Source: Microbacteriaceae bacterium | Lineage (GTDB): Bacteria; Actinomycetota; Actinomycetes; Actinomycetales; Microbacteriaceae | Length of the DNA: 64,000 bases | Direction: 5' to 3' | NCBI GenBank assembly: GCA_025464975.1 | Contig: JAODMT010000004.1 | Coordinates: 372,001-436,000, forward strand | In this document: positions 45,880-53,670 of the stretch, piece by piece | Numbering within the stretch: position 1 is the first letter of the stretch | Layout of the letters: every line of letters begins with the position of its first letter | Made by a program: the position numbers and the translations under genes | The notes under the pieces: model-generated | What the model was told of the DNA's origin: nothing | The model's database searches: none | The model's input: only the letters and a program-made list of their open reading frames with translations

Positions 45880-47094
45880 CTACGAGTAGAGCTCCTGAAC
45901 CGGAGACGAAAGGTCGGGCCGGGTCACTTTCTTGGACAGGTACGCCTTCTCGGTAACAGACACACTGCTGTGACCGAGCATGCGGCTCACCTCGAACAGG
46001 CTCGCCGGATTGGCTGCAAGCAACAAGCTGGCGGTGGTCCTACGTAGGGCATGTGGAGTGACCTGGGAAAATTCTGTCCCGCGAACACACGCCCGGAGCC
46101 ACTTCTGGTACTGGGCCGTCGCCAGGACGGTCCCGTTCCGTGTCGGGAACACCAGCGGTCCATGGGAGAGGGCCTTCCTACTGCGAAGCAGCTCGGCCGC
46201 GAACTGTGGGATAGAGAGGTCGCGCATGCTACTGAGGGTCTTTGTCTCCGATTGCGCCTTCGTCCCGCGCGACTTTGCCGTGACAACCGTTCGTCGGATG
46301 GCCGCCATTGGTTTGTCTGTGTCGAGGCCGGAGATATCTTCCCAGTGAAGAGCGAGCAGCTCCCCGGGACGGAGGGCGAGTGCCAGGTTCACTTCAACGA
46401 AGTCCGCGAGCTGTCGCGAGTTTCGGGGACCCGGCTTGCCGGGTTCATGTCCGAAACGAGCCACAAGTGCTCTAAATCGAGGAACCTGCTCCGCTGTAAG
46501 CGAGTAGATGTCGCGCTGAGGCTTGTGGAATGACTCCACTAGCTTGAGCGGGCTCACCGGAATCGCACCGTACCGGACCGCGAGATTGAGCGGCCCCGCG
46601 AGAGCAGCTCGGACGTTGCGAGGTTGCGAGGCGTGCTTGACCTCCAGAGCGGTGAGAAAGGTCTCTAGAACTTGTACGGTCAGTTCATTCAGACGGAGGT
46701 TCCCTAGGCCGGCGAGTTCTCGGTCGTGGCCCTTGCGGTCTAGGACCTCTCGATTCAGGAGTCGGATGTACTCTTCAAGCGTCTGGGGGCGCAAGCAGTT
46801 GGGCTTCTCGGCGGCCGTCTCTGCTGCTTTCTTGACATACCAGACAGAGACAACCGTCGACAGCTTGGAAGCGGGAGTAATGACCGCAGTACCCGCAGCT
46901 GGCGCGGATTCGAGTGTGGCAAGCACGCGATTCAACGCAACTTTCGCCTTCCCTTGGCTCGGGCCAGTTCCCCGGCGCTGAACGATTCGACCGTCCATCT
47001 GTCGGTATCGAGCCGACGCTACGAATCCGCCAGTCGGCAAGGATTTCACACTGACATTCCCATGCGCTCCGAGCGCGAGCGGTGCACGGGGCAT
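45880..47094 (-). CDS. tyrosine site-specific integrase
   Basis: A 404-aa phage/AICE-type integrase. The N-terminal arm-binding region is followed by the SAM-like core-binding domain (about 80-170). The catalytic domain has Arg in LRPGELLALHW, HALRRT (His-x-x-Arg), LGHSS and the nucleophile Tyr in KAYLSKK. It integrates the element at the adjacent tRNA-Ala. The ATG at 47094 overlaps the excisionase stop (TAATG), so the two are coupled; a longer start at 47121 would overlap further. Confidence 0.95.
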   Translation of the reverse strand: MPRAPLALGAHGNVSVKSLPTGGFVASARYRQMDGRIVQRRGTGPSQGKAKVALNRVLATLESAPAAGTAVITPASKLSTVVSVWYVKKAAETAAEKPNCLRPQTLEEYIRLLNREVLDRKGHDRELAGLGNLRLNELTVQVLETFLTALEVKHASQPRNVRAALAGPLNLAVRYGAIPVSPLKLVESFHKPQRDIYSLTAEQVPRFRALVARFGHEPGKPGPRNSRQLADFVEVNLALALRPGELLALHWEDISGLDTDKPMAAIRRTVVTAKSRGTKAQSETKTLSSMRDLSIPQFAAELLRSRKALSHGPLVFPTRNGTVLATAQYQKWLRACVRGTEFSQVTPHALRRTTASLLLAANPASLFEVSRMLGHSSVSVTEKAYLSKKVTRPDLSSPVQELYS

Positions 47095-47303
47095 TAGGCG
47101 GCCGCTCGTTCGATGAGCCACGCGTCGACGTCTTCACGGTGATAGAGCGGTCGGCGGCCCGCCTGCCCTCGCGCTGGCGGCCCCTCCCCGAGGTAACGCC
47201 ATCGGTAGATGGTGCCTTTTGGGCTTCGCACGTACTCGGCCAGGTCATCGATGGACAGCCAGGGGCTAGTAGTGGTGCTCTTCTCGATAGTGGACGTTGT
47301 CAT
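47094..47303 (-). CDS. excisionase-like helix-turn-helix protein
   Basis: A 69-aa DNA-binding protein with a MerR/excisionase winged helix: LSIDDLAEYVRSPKGTIYRW, a GQAGRRPLYHREDVDAWL wing and helix. It probably directs excision together with the integrase. The start ATG at 47303 has GAGAG upstream. A longer version from 47384 would add a CPTC segment and cannot be excluded. Confidence 0.85.
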   Translation of the reverse strand: MTTSTIEKSTTTSPWLSIDDLAEYVRSPKGTIYRWRYLGEGPPARGQAGRRPLYHREDVDAWLIERAAA

Positions 47304-47590
47304 ACACTCTCTGTGCGCGGCACAGGTTGGGCAGGGCGTCTCGGTCTCGACAGATGTGGGAGTTGGTTGTGGTTTGGTGAGCATGCTGTCTCTATGCCGA
47401 CCGATTCCAGCTAGGTGTCGTGCGCCGAATCTTGACGGTCTCCGACAGGCGATAGGAAGCTATTGGAAATGAAAGCGCCTAAGTCATAGACGCACGCACC
47501 GTCGGGCTCCAACTGCCGCCTCCGCCGGATCGAGACAATGGAATGAACTCACCCAGATTGGGGATAGTTGCCCCTTCCGGGTTGCTTTAA
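47304..47590. other. intergenic region upstream of the int/xis operon
   Basis: It holds the promoter side of the minus-strand xis-int operon. No clear -10/-35 pair, tandem repeats or arm-type integrase sites were recognised by eye. No plus-strand gene is evident before the truncated frame at 47591. Confidence 0.4.
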
Positions 47591-47995
47591 GCCATCCTCG
47601 AGTTCGCGAAAGGCGTTGAGGCGGCCTCTTTCGATGTGGATCTGGAGTGGAGGGAGCCTGATCGGCCGACCGAGCGAGCAACGTTTACAAAGGCGGACGC
47701 CCTACAGGTTAAGCGGCTGGTGTCCGCTCGTGAGCTAGATCAAGACGAGGTCACCCTTCGAGGTCGTCTGGTCACCCTCAGCACCGAATCACGTTGGGAA
47801 TTGGATGTCGGAGACGGTAACCGCTTGACCATTGATCCGACGACGATGGCGGCGGACGTTGATGTAACGCAGTTTCACCTCCAAGAGGACATCACAATCT
47901 TGGCGAAGCCTCATCGCAAGGATTTCCCCGGTGGGGGACATTCAACTATCTTCAAAGCCGTGACCGCTACCTCCAACGAGGCTCTGGGTACCTAG
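47591..47995 (+). pseudogene. 5'-truncated gene remnant
   Basis: The frame opens after a TAA at 47588 and reads AILEFAKGVEAASF... straight into a good-looking acidic protein (LVSARELDQDEVTLRGRLVTLS, FHLQEDITILAKPH) of about 134 residues. No ATG occurs; the first GTG is at 47636, inside the continuous reading and without a ribosome-binding site. It looks like the C-terminal third of a larger protein cut off by rearrangement near the attachment site. The original function is unknown. Confidence 0.5.
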
Positions 47996-48203
47996 TCGCC
48001 GAAGGGGCGGGCACTTCAGCGCCTGCGGGAAATGTGGTGGGCGCCTACCCACGCGTCATCTCGCCAGCATCGCGTGGTTCGCAGGAGGATGGTTCCTTCG
48101 CAACGGGTCGTCGGCGAAGCGATGAACAAGGGAGGCGAGCGGGGCCTCGTCATGGCGCGCCGACCTTGCCATCGATCGGAGCACGTCCGCGCATAGCTGT
48201 TAT

Positions 48204-48755
48204 ATGGCCCATCTCGTGCTCGACGAACTCCGCTCATCAGCTCCCACCAAGCCGGACGGGTCCGAATGGAGGCTTCGCTTAATCGCTCGGGCTGAACACC
48301 AGACTATTTACGGCGACACGTTCGAGGATCTCGTCCGCGGGGCGTTCATCGAGGGCTACCCGTCTGCGCCGTATACCGCTGATGTGATCGCCGAGATGTG
48401 GCGCGCAAGGCGAGCCTTCGCGTGCAACTTGGCTGATGTGAGCCAAGCAAACGTAGTGCTTGACGTCGAGAATGAGGATCCCGATCGGCTACATAAACTT
48501 TGCCAGCGTGAAGTGCGGGCCCTGTTGGAGGCGCGGGCGACGCCCAAGGCGACCACGTGGTGGTGGAGCGCGGATATTCCGCTCTACATAGTTGCATCGT
48601 CGTTCGCACCGTTCGCTACTCGCAAGCGCCCAAAGCCTTCCGGTTTCGGTGAGGTAGTGATGATCGACGATTTCGATGACGAATCGCTTGTGACCAGCGT
48701 GGCACCGCTTCTTGGGTGGGAGATCGTGGACGTCGCGTCAAGCGACCGCGCCTGA
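48204..48755 (+). CDS. unknown protein A of a tandem pair
   Basis: A 183-aa cytoplasmic protein, not recognised. The N-terminal half is mixed alpha/beta (DTFEDLVRGAFIEGYPS), followed by VVLDVENEDPDRLHKLCQREVRALLEA and an acidic end. There is no Shine-Dalgarno upstream of the ATG, so the start is uncertain. The next gene begins 1 bp after its stop. It is probable cargo of the integrative element. Confidence 0.6.
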   Translation: MAHLVLDELRSSAPTKPDGSEWRLRLIARAEHQTIYGDTFEDLVRGAFIEGYPSAPYTADVIAEMWRARRAFACNLADVSQANVVLDVENEDPDRLHKLCQREVRALLEARATPKATTWWWSADIPLYIVASSFAPFATRKRPKPSGFGEVVMIDDFDDESLVTSVAPLLGWEIVDVASSDRA

Positions 48756-48756
48756 G

Positions 48757-49281
48757 GTGAAAGACTTGTCGATCGTGGACAGAAAGCACCAATTGGCTGG
48801 CCCGGGCGCCGTGTACATCGTCGAGGGATTTATGGCCGGCGATGGCCAAGCCACGGAGATTGCGGATGGCTACTCCGGTGTGCTTGGAGTAGTCGCCCAC
48901 TACCTCGGCGTCCAATACACGGTCTCGGCATCGCCCCGCCAAAAGTATGAGGCGCGCAAGCTGATCGCGGAGGCCGCAGCCGAGAAGGAACAACGTCTCG
49001 TTGTCGATGAAACGCTGCAACCGAATGCGCCTTGGAAGCGTCTCGAGGACCTGCCGGCGTGGATCGGCAGCCTTCTCACCCGGCCGAAGGGGCTGGATCT
49101 ACCGCGACTGCCGGAAGATGGATTGCCTGCCGGTTCGCCGCCGATGTTCGTATGCCGGCACCGATTGCCGGGCGATATTTACGTCCCCGGCGGTTTGATC
49201 GAAATCTTCGACCCGCTGACGGAGGCGAGCCTGGTGGAATCATTCGTGATTGGCGGATTTCTAAAGGTAAAGGCGTTCTAG
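48757..49281 (+). CDS. unknown protein B of a tandem pair
   Basis: A 174-aa protein, not recognised. It shows alpha/beta character (YSGVLGVVAHYLGVQYTVSA, ARKLIAEAAAEKEQRLVVDE) and a C-terminal strand-rich region (FVCRHRLPGDIYVPGGLIEIF). The GTG at 48757 directly follows the stop of gene A, suggesting coupled translation. An in-frame start at 48712 inside gene A is possible but unlikely. The two genes may act together. Confidence 0.6.
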   Translation: MKDLSIVDRKHQLAGPGAVYIVEGFMAGDGQATEIADGYSGVLGVVAHYLGVQYTVSASPRQKYEARKLIAEAAAEKEQRLVVDETLQPNAPWKRLEDLPAWIGSLLTRPKGLDLPRLPEDGLPAGSPPMFVCRHRLPGDIYVPGGLIEIFDPLTEASLVESFVIGGFLKVKAF

Positions 49282-49593
49282 ACCAAGCGGCGCGGTGATT
49301 GGTCGCTAACTCCACGCCGGACGGATCGGACACACCGACACGCCCACAAGCCAGCACCGGTGCGCGGATGGGAATGAGCGCAGACGCTGAGGGAACGGGG
49401 GTTGAGGGTTCGGCCGCGCGCACGCGTCGGGAGGCCGAGAACTGATTCCTTGAGTACATCGTCACGCTCAGTCACGGCACCACAGCCCCGTGCCGTGGGC
49501 GGTCGCCTGAAGCACCACAACGACCGCGTCTCGGAATCGCTTAAGGCGCTCCGGTTGACCTGAATCCGTGTCGGGAAGGGGTATCGCCGGCCG
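49282..49593. other. 312-bp region without a gene
   Basis: No credible open frame. It contains a perfect hairpin CACGGCAC-N9-GTGCCGTG (49473-49497) that may end the preceding pair's transcript, without a U-tract. The end of the region holds the lipoprotein gene's upstream sequence (GGGAAGGGG near 49574). Confidence 0.45.
49473..49497. terminator. hairpin, possible terminator
   Basis: An 8-bp perfect stem with a 9-nt loop, about 190 bp after the unknown tandem pair. There is no T-run on either side. Confidence 0.3.
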
Positions 49594-50121
49594 ATGGTTG
49601 CGGTTACGCTCACGCGCGTGTTGAGGCTTCATCCTCTCTTCGCCGTGGCGGCGCTGGTCGCCGCGACAGTGTGCGGGTGCTCCACCGCTGAGCCCAGCCC
49701 GACCCCGTCTGCGTCAGTCAAGCCGTCCCCGACCCCGACGACCATGACCGAATCGGAGGCGGCCGCGGCATATCTTTCTGCTGTCTGCCCGACGAACAAG
49801 CTTCTCTCGCAGCTCAATGAAGCAGTTACGAAAGGTGACTTCCCCACAGCTCACGCGTTATTCCCGCAGCTAGTTGCAGGCGAGGTATCCGCAGCCAAAG
49901 CCTTGGACGCCGGCCGTTGGCCAATAACCGTGAAAGCCGATGTCAAAACAATTCGAGACTTTTACTTCGCCAGCATCGTCCCCGACCAGCAGGCCGCGGC
50001 TGCGACGTCCTTGGACGAGATGAATGCAATCGTGTATCCCGACGCAACCGCCTCGAACGCAGCGAGCCAACGTGCACGAGCCCGGCTCGGACTCTCCCCG
50101 TCACAGTTAGTCGGCTGCTGA
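49594..50121 (+). CDS. small lipoprotein of unknown function
   Basis: A 175-aa exported lipoprotein. The signal peptide ends in the lipobox-like TVCGC with the acylated Cys near residue 29. A Ser/Pro/Thr linker (SPTPSASVKPSPTPTT) tethers a mainly helical domain (EAAAAYLSAVCPTNKLLSQLN) with two further cysteines, one at the C-terminus. Several actinobacterial element-borne lipoproteins look like this; surface exclusion is one possible role but is unsupported. Confidence 0.7.
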   Translation: MVAVTLTRVLRLHPLFAVAALVAATVCGCSTAEPSPTPSASVKPSPTPTTMTESEAAAAYLSAVCPTNKLLSQLNEAVTKGDFPTAHALFPQLVAGEVSAAKALDAGRWPITVKADVKTIRDFYFASIVPDQQAAAATSLDEMNAIVYPDATASNAASQRARARLGLSPSQLVGC

Positions 50122-50260
50122 CCGCTCAGAGCACTGACGCTTCCACTGTCACGAGTTCATCCGGCGTCAACCCGTGAACCGGTCCAACGAGAAGCATCTC
50201 GAGAACCCACCGGGCCACCCTTCTTGTGGATAGATCGCACAGTCACTCCTGCCTGTCGCT

Positions 50261-50266
50261 CAAACT
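50261..50266 (+). promoter_or_regulatory. -10-like box before the 42-residue protein
   Basis: CAAACT is followed by GGCGAG and the ATG at 50273. The six-nucleotide spacer and start context are identical to those of the M3 peptidase gene (TAGGCT-GGCGAG-ATG). The first base deviates from TANNNT. Confidence 0.3.
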
Positions 50267-50272
50267 GGCGAG

Positions 50273-50401
50273 ATGGAAACCTTGGATCTCATCGTTTGCG
50301 AGAGGTGCCGAGGCCGGCTCGGTTACTGGTACGAACGAACGCCTTGGGGAGTCGCTCGCCGTGTCTTCTGCAAGAACTGCGACCGCGGCGGAGGCGTCTG
50401 A
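50273..50401 (+). CDS. 42-residue double-CxxC (zinc-ribbon-like) microprotein
   Basis: A short frame encoding METLDLIVCERCRGRL at its start and FCKNCDRGGGV at its end. The CERC and CKNC knuckles are spaced about 21 residues apart, as in minimal zinc ribbons. The N-terminus resembles treble-clef or ribbon proteins encoded on phages. A promoter-like box at leaderless distance supports expression. Function unknown; a regulatory or nucleic-acid-binding role is a guess. Confidence 0.5.
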   Translation: METLDLIVCERCRGRLGYWYERTPWGVARRVFCKNCDRGGGV

Positions 50402-50604
50402 GCAAGGTGGAGCGTGCAATCGACAGGTTGGAACGACGGCGGTACCTTGGAGCTGCAGGATTCTGCCCCAAGTAGGTGATCCGAATGAATCGTCCGGCAT
50501 TCGTCCTCGTAGCCGCGAGCTATGAGCCATCGGTGGGGGTAAATCCGGAGATTTGATGAGCGGCAGTACTCAGGCCCTGCGCGCCATCGGAGGGCAAGCA
50601 AACG

Positions 50605-50865
50605 CTACTGTCCCTCCGCCTGATCAATCAGGTAGTCGAGTGCGGCTTCCCAGTCGTCGATCGATTCGCTGACCGTTGCGCCTTCATGGTCGAGCCGCAC
50701 CGTGTACAGCGGCCCGCGTTCGTCAACGGCTGGTGTGGCGATCAGGGTTCCGATGAGTCTGGCACCTTCGAATACCGACCAAGTTTCGCTCTCACGCTCC
50801 TCGAGCCGGTAAACCTTGTCTCCGTACTCGTAGCGGCCTTCTGCTGACTCTGGTCCATCTTCCAT
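50605..50865 (-). CDS. small acidic protein of unknown function
   Basis: An 86-aa acidic protein. It reads as beta strands (GRYEYGDKVYRLEER, SVFEGARLIGTLIA, LYTVRLDHEGATV) followed by a helix (DDWEAALDYLIDQA). No family is recognised. The ATG at 50865 is preferred to 50946 because a TACGAT box lies 7 nt upstream, giving a leaderless arrangement. It is divergent from the zinc-ribbon-array gene. Confidence 0.6.
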   Translation of the reverse strand: MEDGPESAEGRYEYGDKVYRLEERESETWSVFEGARLIGTLIATPAVDERGPLYTVRLDHEGATVSESIDDWEAALDYLIDQAEGQ

Positions 50866-50872
50866 GTGCTCG

Positions 50873-50878
50873 ATCGTA
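50873..50878 (-). promoter_or_regulatory. -10 box for a probable leaderless mRNA
   Basis: TACGAT on the minus strand is followed by CGAGCAC and the ATG at 50865. Confidence 0.45.
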
Positions 50879-51068
50879 GCGGTGCCCCGCGACCGTTCAT
50901 GAAGCGCGATCTCTCCCTGAGAATCCCACAGAAGATGCCTATTCAATCACGCGAGTCGACCAGTTGACGCGCGGTTGACCGTCACAAAGGGCGCGCCGAC
51001 TTGCCCAACACTCACCTAGTCTGTCTGCGCTGACCGGCATAATCGTGGAGACATCGAGAGGAGGGCAC

Positions 51069-52721
51069 ATGGCTAAGCGCGCGCTCTCGCTCGATCAGAC
51101 CCACCCGGACGTTTCTGCCCAATGGCACTTCAAGTTGAACGGCGACTTGACGCCGAGCAATGTGACGCGTTCCTCTGACCGCAAAGTCTGGTGGCTCTGT
51201 GACCTGGGCCACGCTTGGATTGCAACGCCGGGGCACCGAACGCGAGGTCAGGGTTGCTCGGTGTGCGCGGGCAAGCAGATCATCGTCGGCGTGAACGATC
51301 TCGCGACCACAGCCGCGAACGTCGCGTCCGACTGGCATCCCACGCTCAACGGGGACCTCGCGCCGACGGACGTCACAAAGGGCTCCGCGAAACGTGTCTG
51401 GTGGCGTGATGAACTCGGCCATGAATGGCAGTCGCAAATTAACAACCGGGTAAATGGGACCGGTTGCCCGTATTGCGCGAATCAGCAGGTGCAGGCGGGC
51501 TTCAACGACCTCGCTAGCCGGCTGCCTGATCTTGCCGCTCAATGGGATTGCAGCAAAAACGCCGACTTGAAGCCGGAAATGGTGACAGCGTACGCGAACC
51601 GCAAGGTCTGGTGGCTTTGCGCCAACGGTCATTCCTGGTTCGCCCATGTCGGAAACCGTGCGAACGGCAACGGCTGCCCGGGCTGCGCAGGTCAGATGGT
51701 TGTCGCCGGCGAGAACGACATGGTGACCACGCACCCGGCGCTCGCAGCGGAGTGGCACCCACAGCGCAACGGCGAGGAGTCACCGTCCGATGTATTTGCT
51801 GGCTTAGGCCGCAAAGTCTGGTGGATGTGTGCCGGGGGACACGAATGGCAGGCGACCGGAAATTCGAGGACAGGGGGAGCAGGGTGCCCAACTTGCGCCG
51901 GTCAGCGAGTTCTCGCCGGGTTTAACGATCTGCGGACCCGAAATGCGCAGCTAGCGGCAGACTGGCACCCCGAACGGAACGGCGACCTGCATCCAGAGAT
52001 GGTGACGATTAGCAATGCGCGTCGCGTCTGGTGGCTCGGCACCTGTGGCCACGAATGGCAAGCGATCATTTCCAGCCGGACGGCCGGATCGGGATGCCCG
52101 GTCTGTGCCGGTCTCCAGATTCTTCCGGGATTCAACGACCTCGCGACCGCTGAACCGGCGCTCGTTCAGGACTGGCATCCGACCAAGAACGGGAGTCTTA
52201 CGCCTTCCGAGTTCGCACGGTACTCCAACAAGAAGGTTTGGTGGCAGGACGGGGAAGGCCACGAGTGGGAGTCGACGATCAACAACCGGTCTCACGGCCA
52301 AGGGTGCCCTTTCTGTGCTGAGCGTGGATTCAACCCGGGCCAACCGGGCTACGTCTACTTCCTCGAGCACACAGCATTAGGCGCTTTCAAGGTTGGCATA
52401 ACGAACATCGGAAGAGGCCGACTCGATCAGTTCAGGCGCGACGGCTGGCAAATCCTAAATCTGGAATTGTTCGGGAATGGCCGCGACGCTGCGGCTGTCG
52501 AGCTTGCGATCAAACAGTGGTGGCGCCGCGCGCTGAAGCTGCCAGCGTGGCTTGCCTCGCAGGATATGCCTCGGACCGGAGGTTGGTCGGAGACCATTTC
52601 CTCTGAGGCTCTCACCGCCAGGGAGTGCATTGAAAGGATCAAGGTCGAAACCGCGCGCAGGTTGGAGATACGGCGCGTGACAGACTTGGAGGGACGCGAA
52701 GTCGTCGATGCGTTGCAGTAA
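51069..52721 (+). CDS. six-repeat zinc-ribbon (DUF4379-like) protein with C-terminal GIY-YIG-like domain
   Basis: A 550-aa protein. Six repeats of about 65-70 residues occupy residues 5-415, each with W-H-x-x-x-N-G-x-x-x-P, V-W-W, G-H-x-W and G-C-x-x-C-A. Repeats 1, 3 and 4 keep the first Cys (WWLC, WWLC, WWMC), repeats 2 and 6 have Asp nearby instead, and repeat 5 has it shifted. The C-terminus (GYVYFLEHT, AFKVGITNI, RGRLDQF) resembles a GIY-YIG/T5orf172-type nuclease or binding domain. The start has GAGGAGG upstream. DUF4379 arrays are often fused to nucleases; a nucleic-acid defence role is possible but unproven. Confidence 0.8.
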   Translation: MAKRALSLDQTHPDVSAQWHFKLNGDLTPSNVTRSSDRKVWWLCDLGHAWIATPGHRTRGQGCSVCAGKQIIVGVNDLATTAANVASDWHPTLNGDLAPTDVTKGSAKRVWWRDELGHEWQSQINNRVNGTGCPYCANQQVQAGFNDLASRLPDLAAQWDCSKNADLKPEMVTAYANRKVWWLCANGHSWFAHVGNRANGNGCPGCAGQMVVAGENDMVTTHPALAAEWHPQRNGEESPSDVFAGLGRKVWWMCAGGHEWQATGNSRTGGAGCPTCAGQRVLAGFNDLRTRNAQLAADWHPERNGDLHPEMVTISNARRVWWLGTCGHEWQAIISSRTAGSGCPVCAGLQILPGFNDLATAEPALVQDWHPTKNGSLTPSEFARYSNKKVWWQDGEGHEWESTINNRSHGQGCPFCAERGFNPGQPGYVYFLEHTALGAFKVGITNIGRGRLDQFRRDGWQILNLELFGNGRDAAAVELAIKQWWRRALKLPAWLASQDMPRTGGWSETISSEALTARECIERIKVETARRLEIRRVTDLEGREVVDALQ

Positions 52722-52786
52722 TCGGGCTAGTGTCCGTCGTCACAGCGATTTAGTGGCCTGGCCCGCGGCCCAGCCCAACGTGACTC

Positions 52787-53290
52787 CTAGAAGAGAAAAC
52801 CTTTCAACGCGGCGGTCGCAATAGTCGCGACCCCTCCCAGCACTATTCCCCAGATCGCTTTCTTGCGGCCGATCGGCGCGTGGCCGTCGCGCTCCCAAGC
52901 ATTCGCCCGCTGTATTGCAAAGATGCCCCAGACGATGGCGGCGATTCCGACTAGACAGAAAAGGTTGAACAAGAAGGAAACTATTCCCCAGACGAGCGCG
53001 TTCGTTGCCAACGTGTTCTTTCCGGCAGCGAGGTCGCGGGCGGGCTTGTACGGGTTGTACCCACGCCCGTTCATCGTTACTTTGGCAGGTGCGCTCACGC
53101 TAGCAACGTGCTCCCGTCCAACGGCAGCGACGTCCGGGACCGGCTGGGCTGCTTCCAAAATCGGGGGAGTGAGCCTCGAAGCCGCACCGCCAGTTTCGTA
53201 GTGGCTGGTCCATTCGTACCCATTCCACCAGCGTCGTGCGGGTGCGCCCGCCGGGTCTGGGTAGAAGCCTGCGGGCGCGGTCGTACTCAT
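52787..53290 (-). CDS. DUF2510 membrane protein
   Basis: A 167-aa protein. The N-terminal DUF2510 motif (GFYPDPAGAPARRWWNGYEW) is cytoplasmic and Trp-rich. A linker leads to two helices (about 95-123 and 145-165), giving a DUF4190-like end (ALVWGIVSFLFNLFCLVGIAA). Function unknown; the combination is common in actinobacterial genomes. It overlaps the upstream gene by 4 bp. Confidence 0.75.
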   Translation of the reverse strand: MSTTAPAGFYPDPAGAPARRWWNGYEWTSHYETGGAASRLTPPILEAAQPVPDVAAVGREHVASVSAPAKVTMNGRGYNPYKPARDLAAGKNTLATNALVWGIVSFLFNLFCLVGIAAIVWGIFAIQRANAWERDGHAPIGRKKAIWGIVLGGVATIATAALKGFLF

Positions 53291-53610
53291 ACGATCTCCT
53301 CGTTAGTGGTTAGCCCATGTTGATAGAAACATTCGACCTCGTCTAGCCCCGCTTGTAGGGCCACGCCGCCCAGCGAAACGGTGTTCATTACACAGATCAC
53401 GATCGTCGGCTTGGGGCGTTGCGACAGTGTGCGGTTCTCGTCGCCGCAGGCGTAGCCGTAGCCGTGTGACGGGTCGAAAGCGTTGGCGACTGGGCACGAC
53501 GCGCATTCGATCCGGCCGTCGACCACCTGGCCCGCCAGATCGCCGGCCTCATTCGTGACGGTACTAGGGCTGCGATGCGCAACCTCCACCAGGTCGGGAA
53601 GGCCATTCAA
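53287..53610 (-). CDS. Cys-containing unknown protein
   Basis: A 107-aa frame with five cysteines (ECASCPVANAF, YGYACGD, IVICVMN, DEVECFYQ) and no recognised family. CASC and the later Cys could bind metal. Its stop overlaps the DUF2510 start by 4 bp (ATGA), suggesting coupled translation, which is the main argument that it is real. The promoter and ribosome-binding site are not clear. Confidence 0.5.
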   Translation of the reverse strand: MNGLPDLVEVAHRSPSTVTNEAGDLAGQVVDGRIECASCPVANAFDPSHGYGYACGDENRTLSQRPKPTIVICVMNTVSLGGVALQAGLDEVECFYQHGLTTNEEIV

Positions 53611-53670
53611 CTACGGAGACAGGAGCGTTAACGACGATGAGGGCGGCGAAGAACTTTTCCGGCGCGGGGT

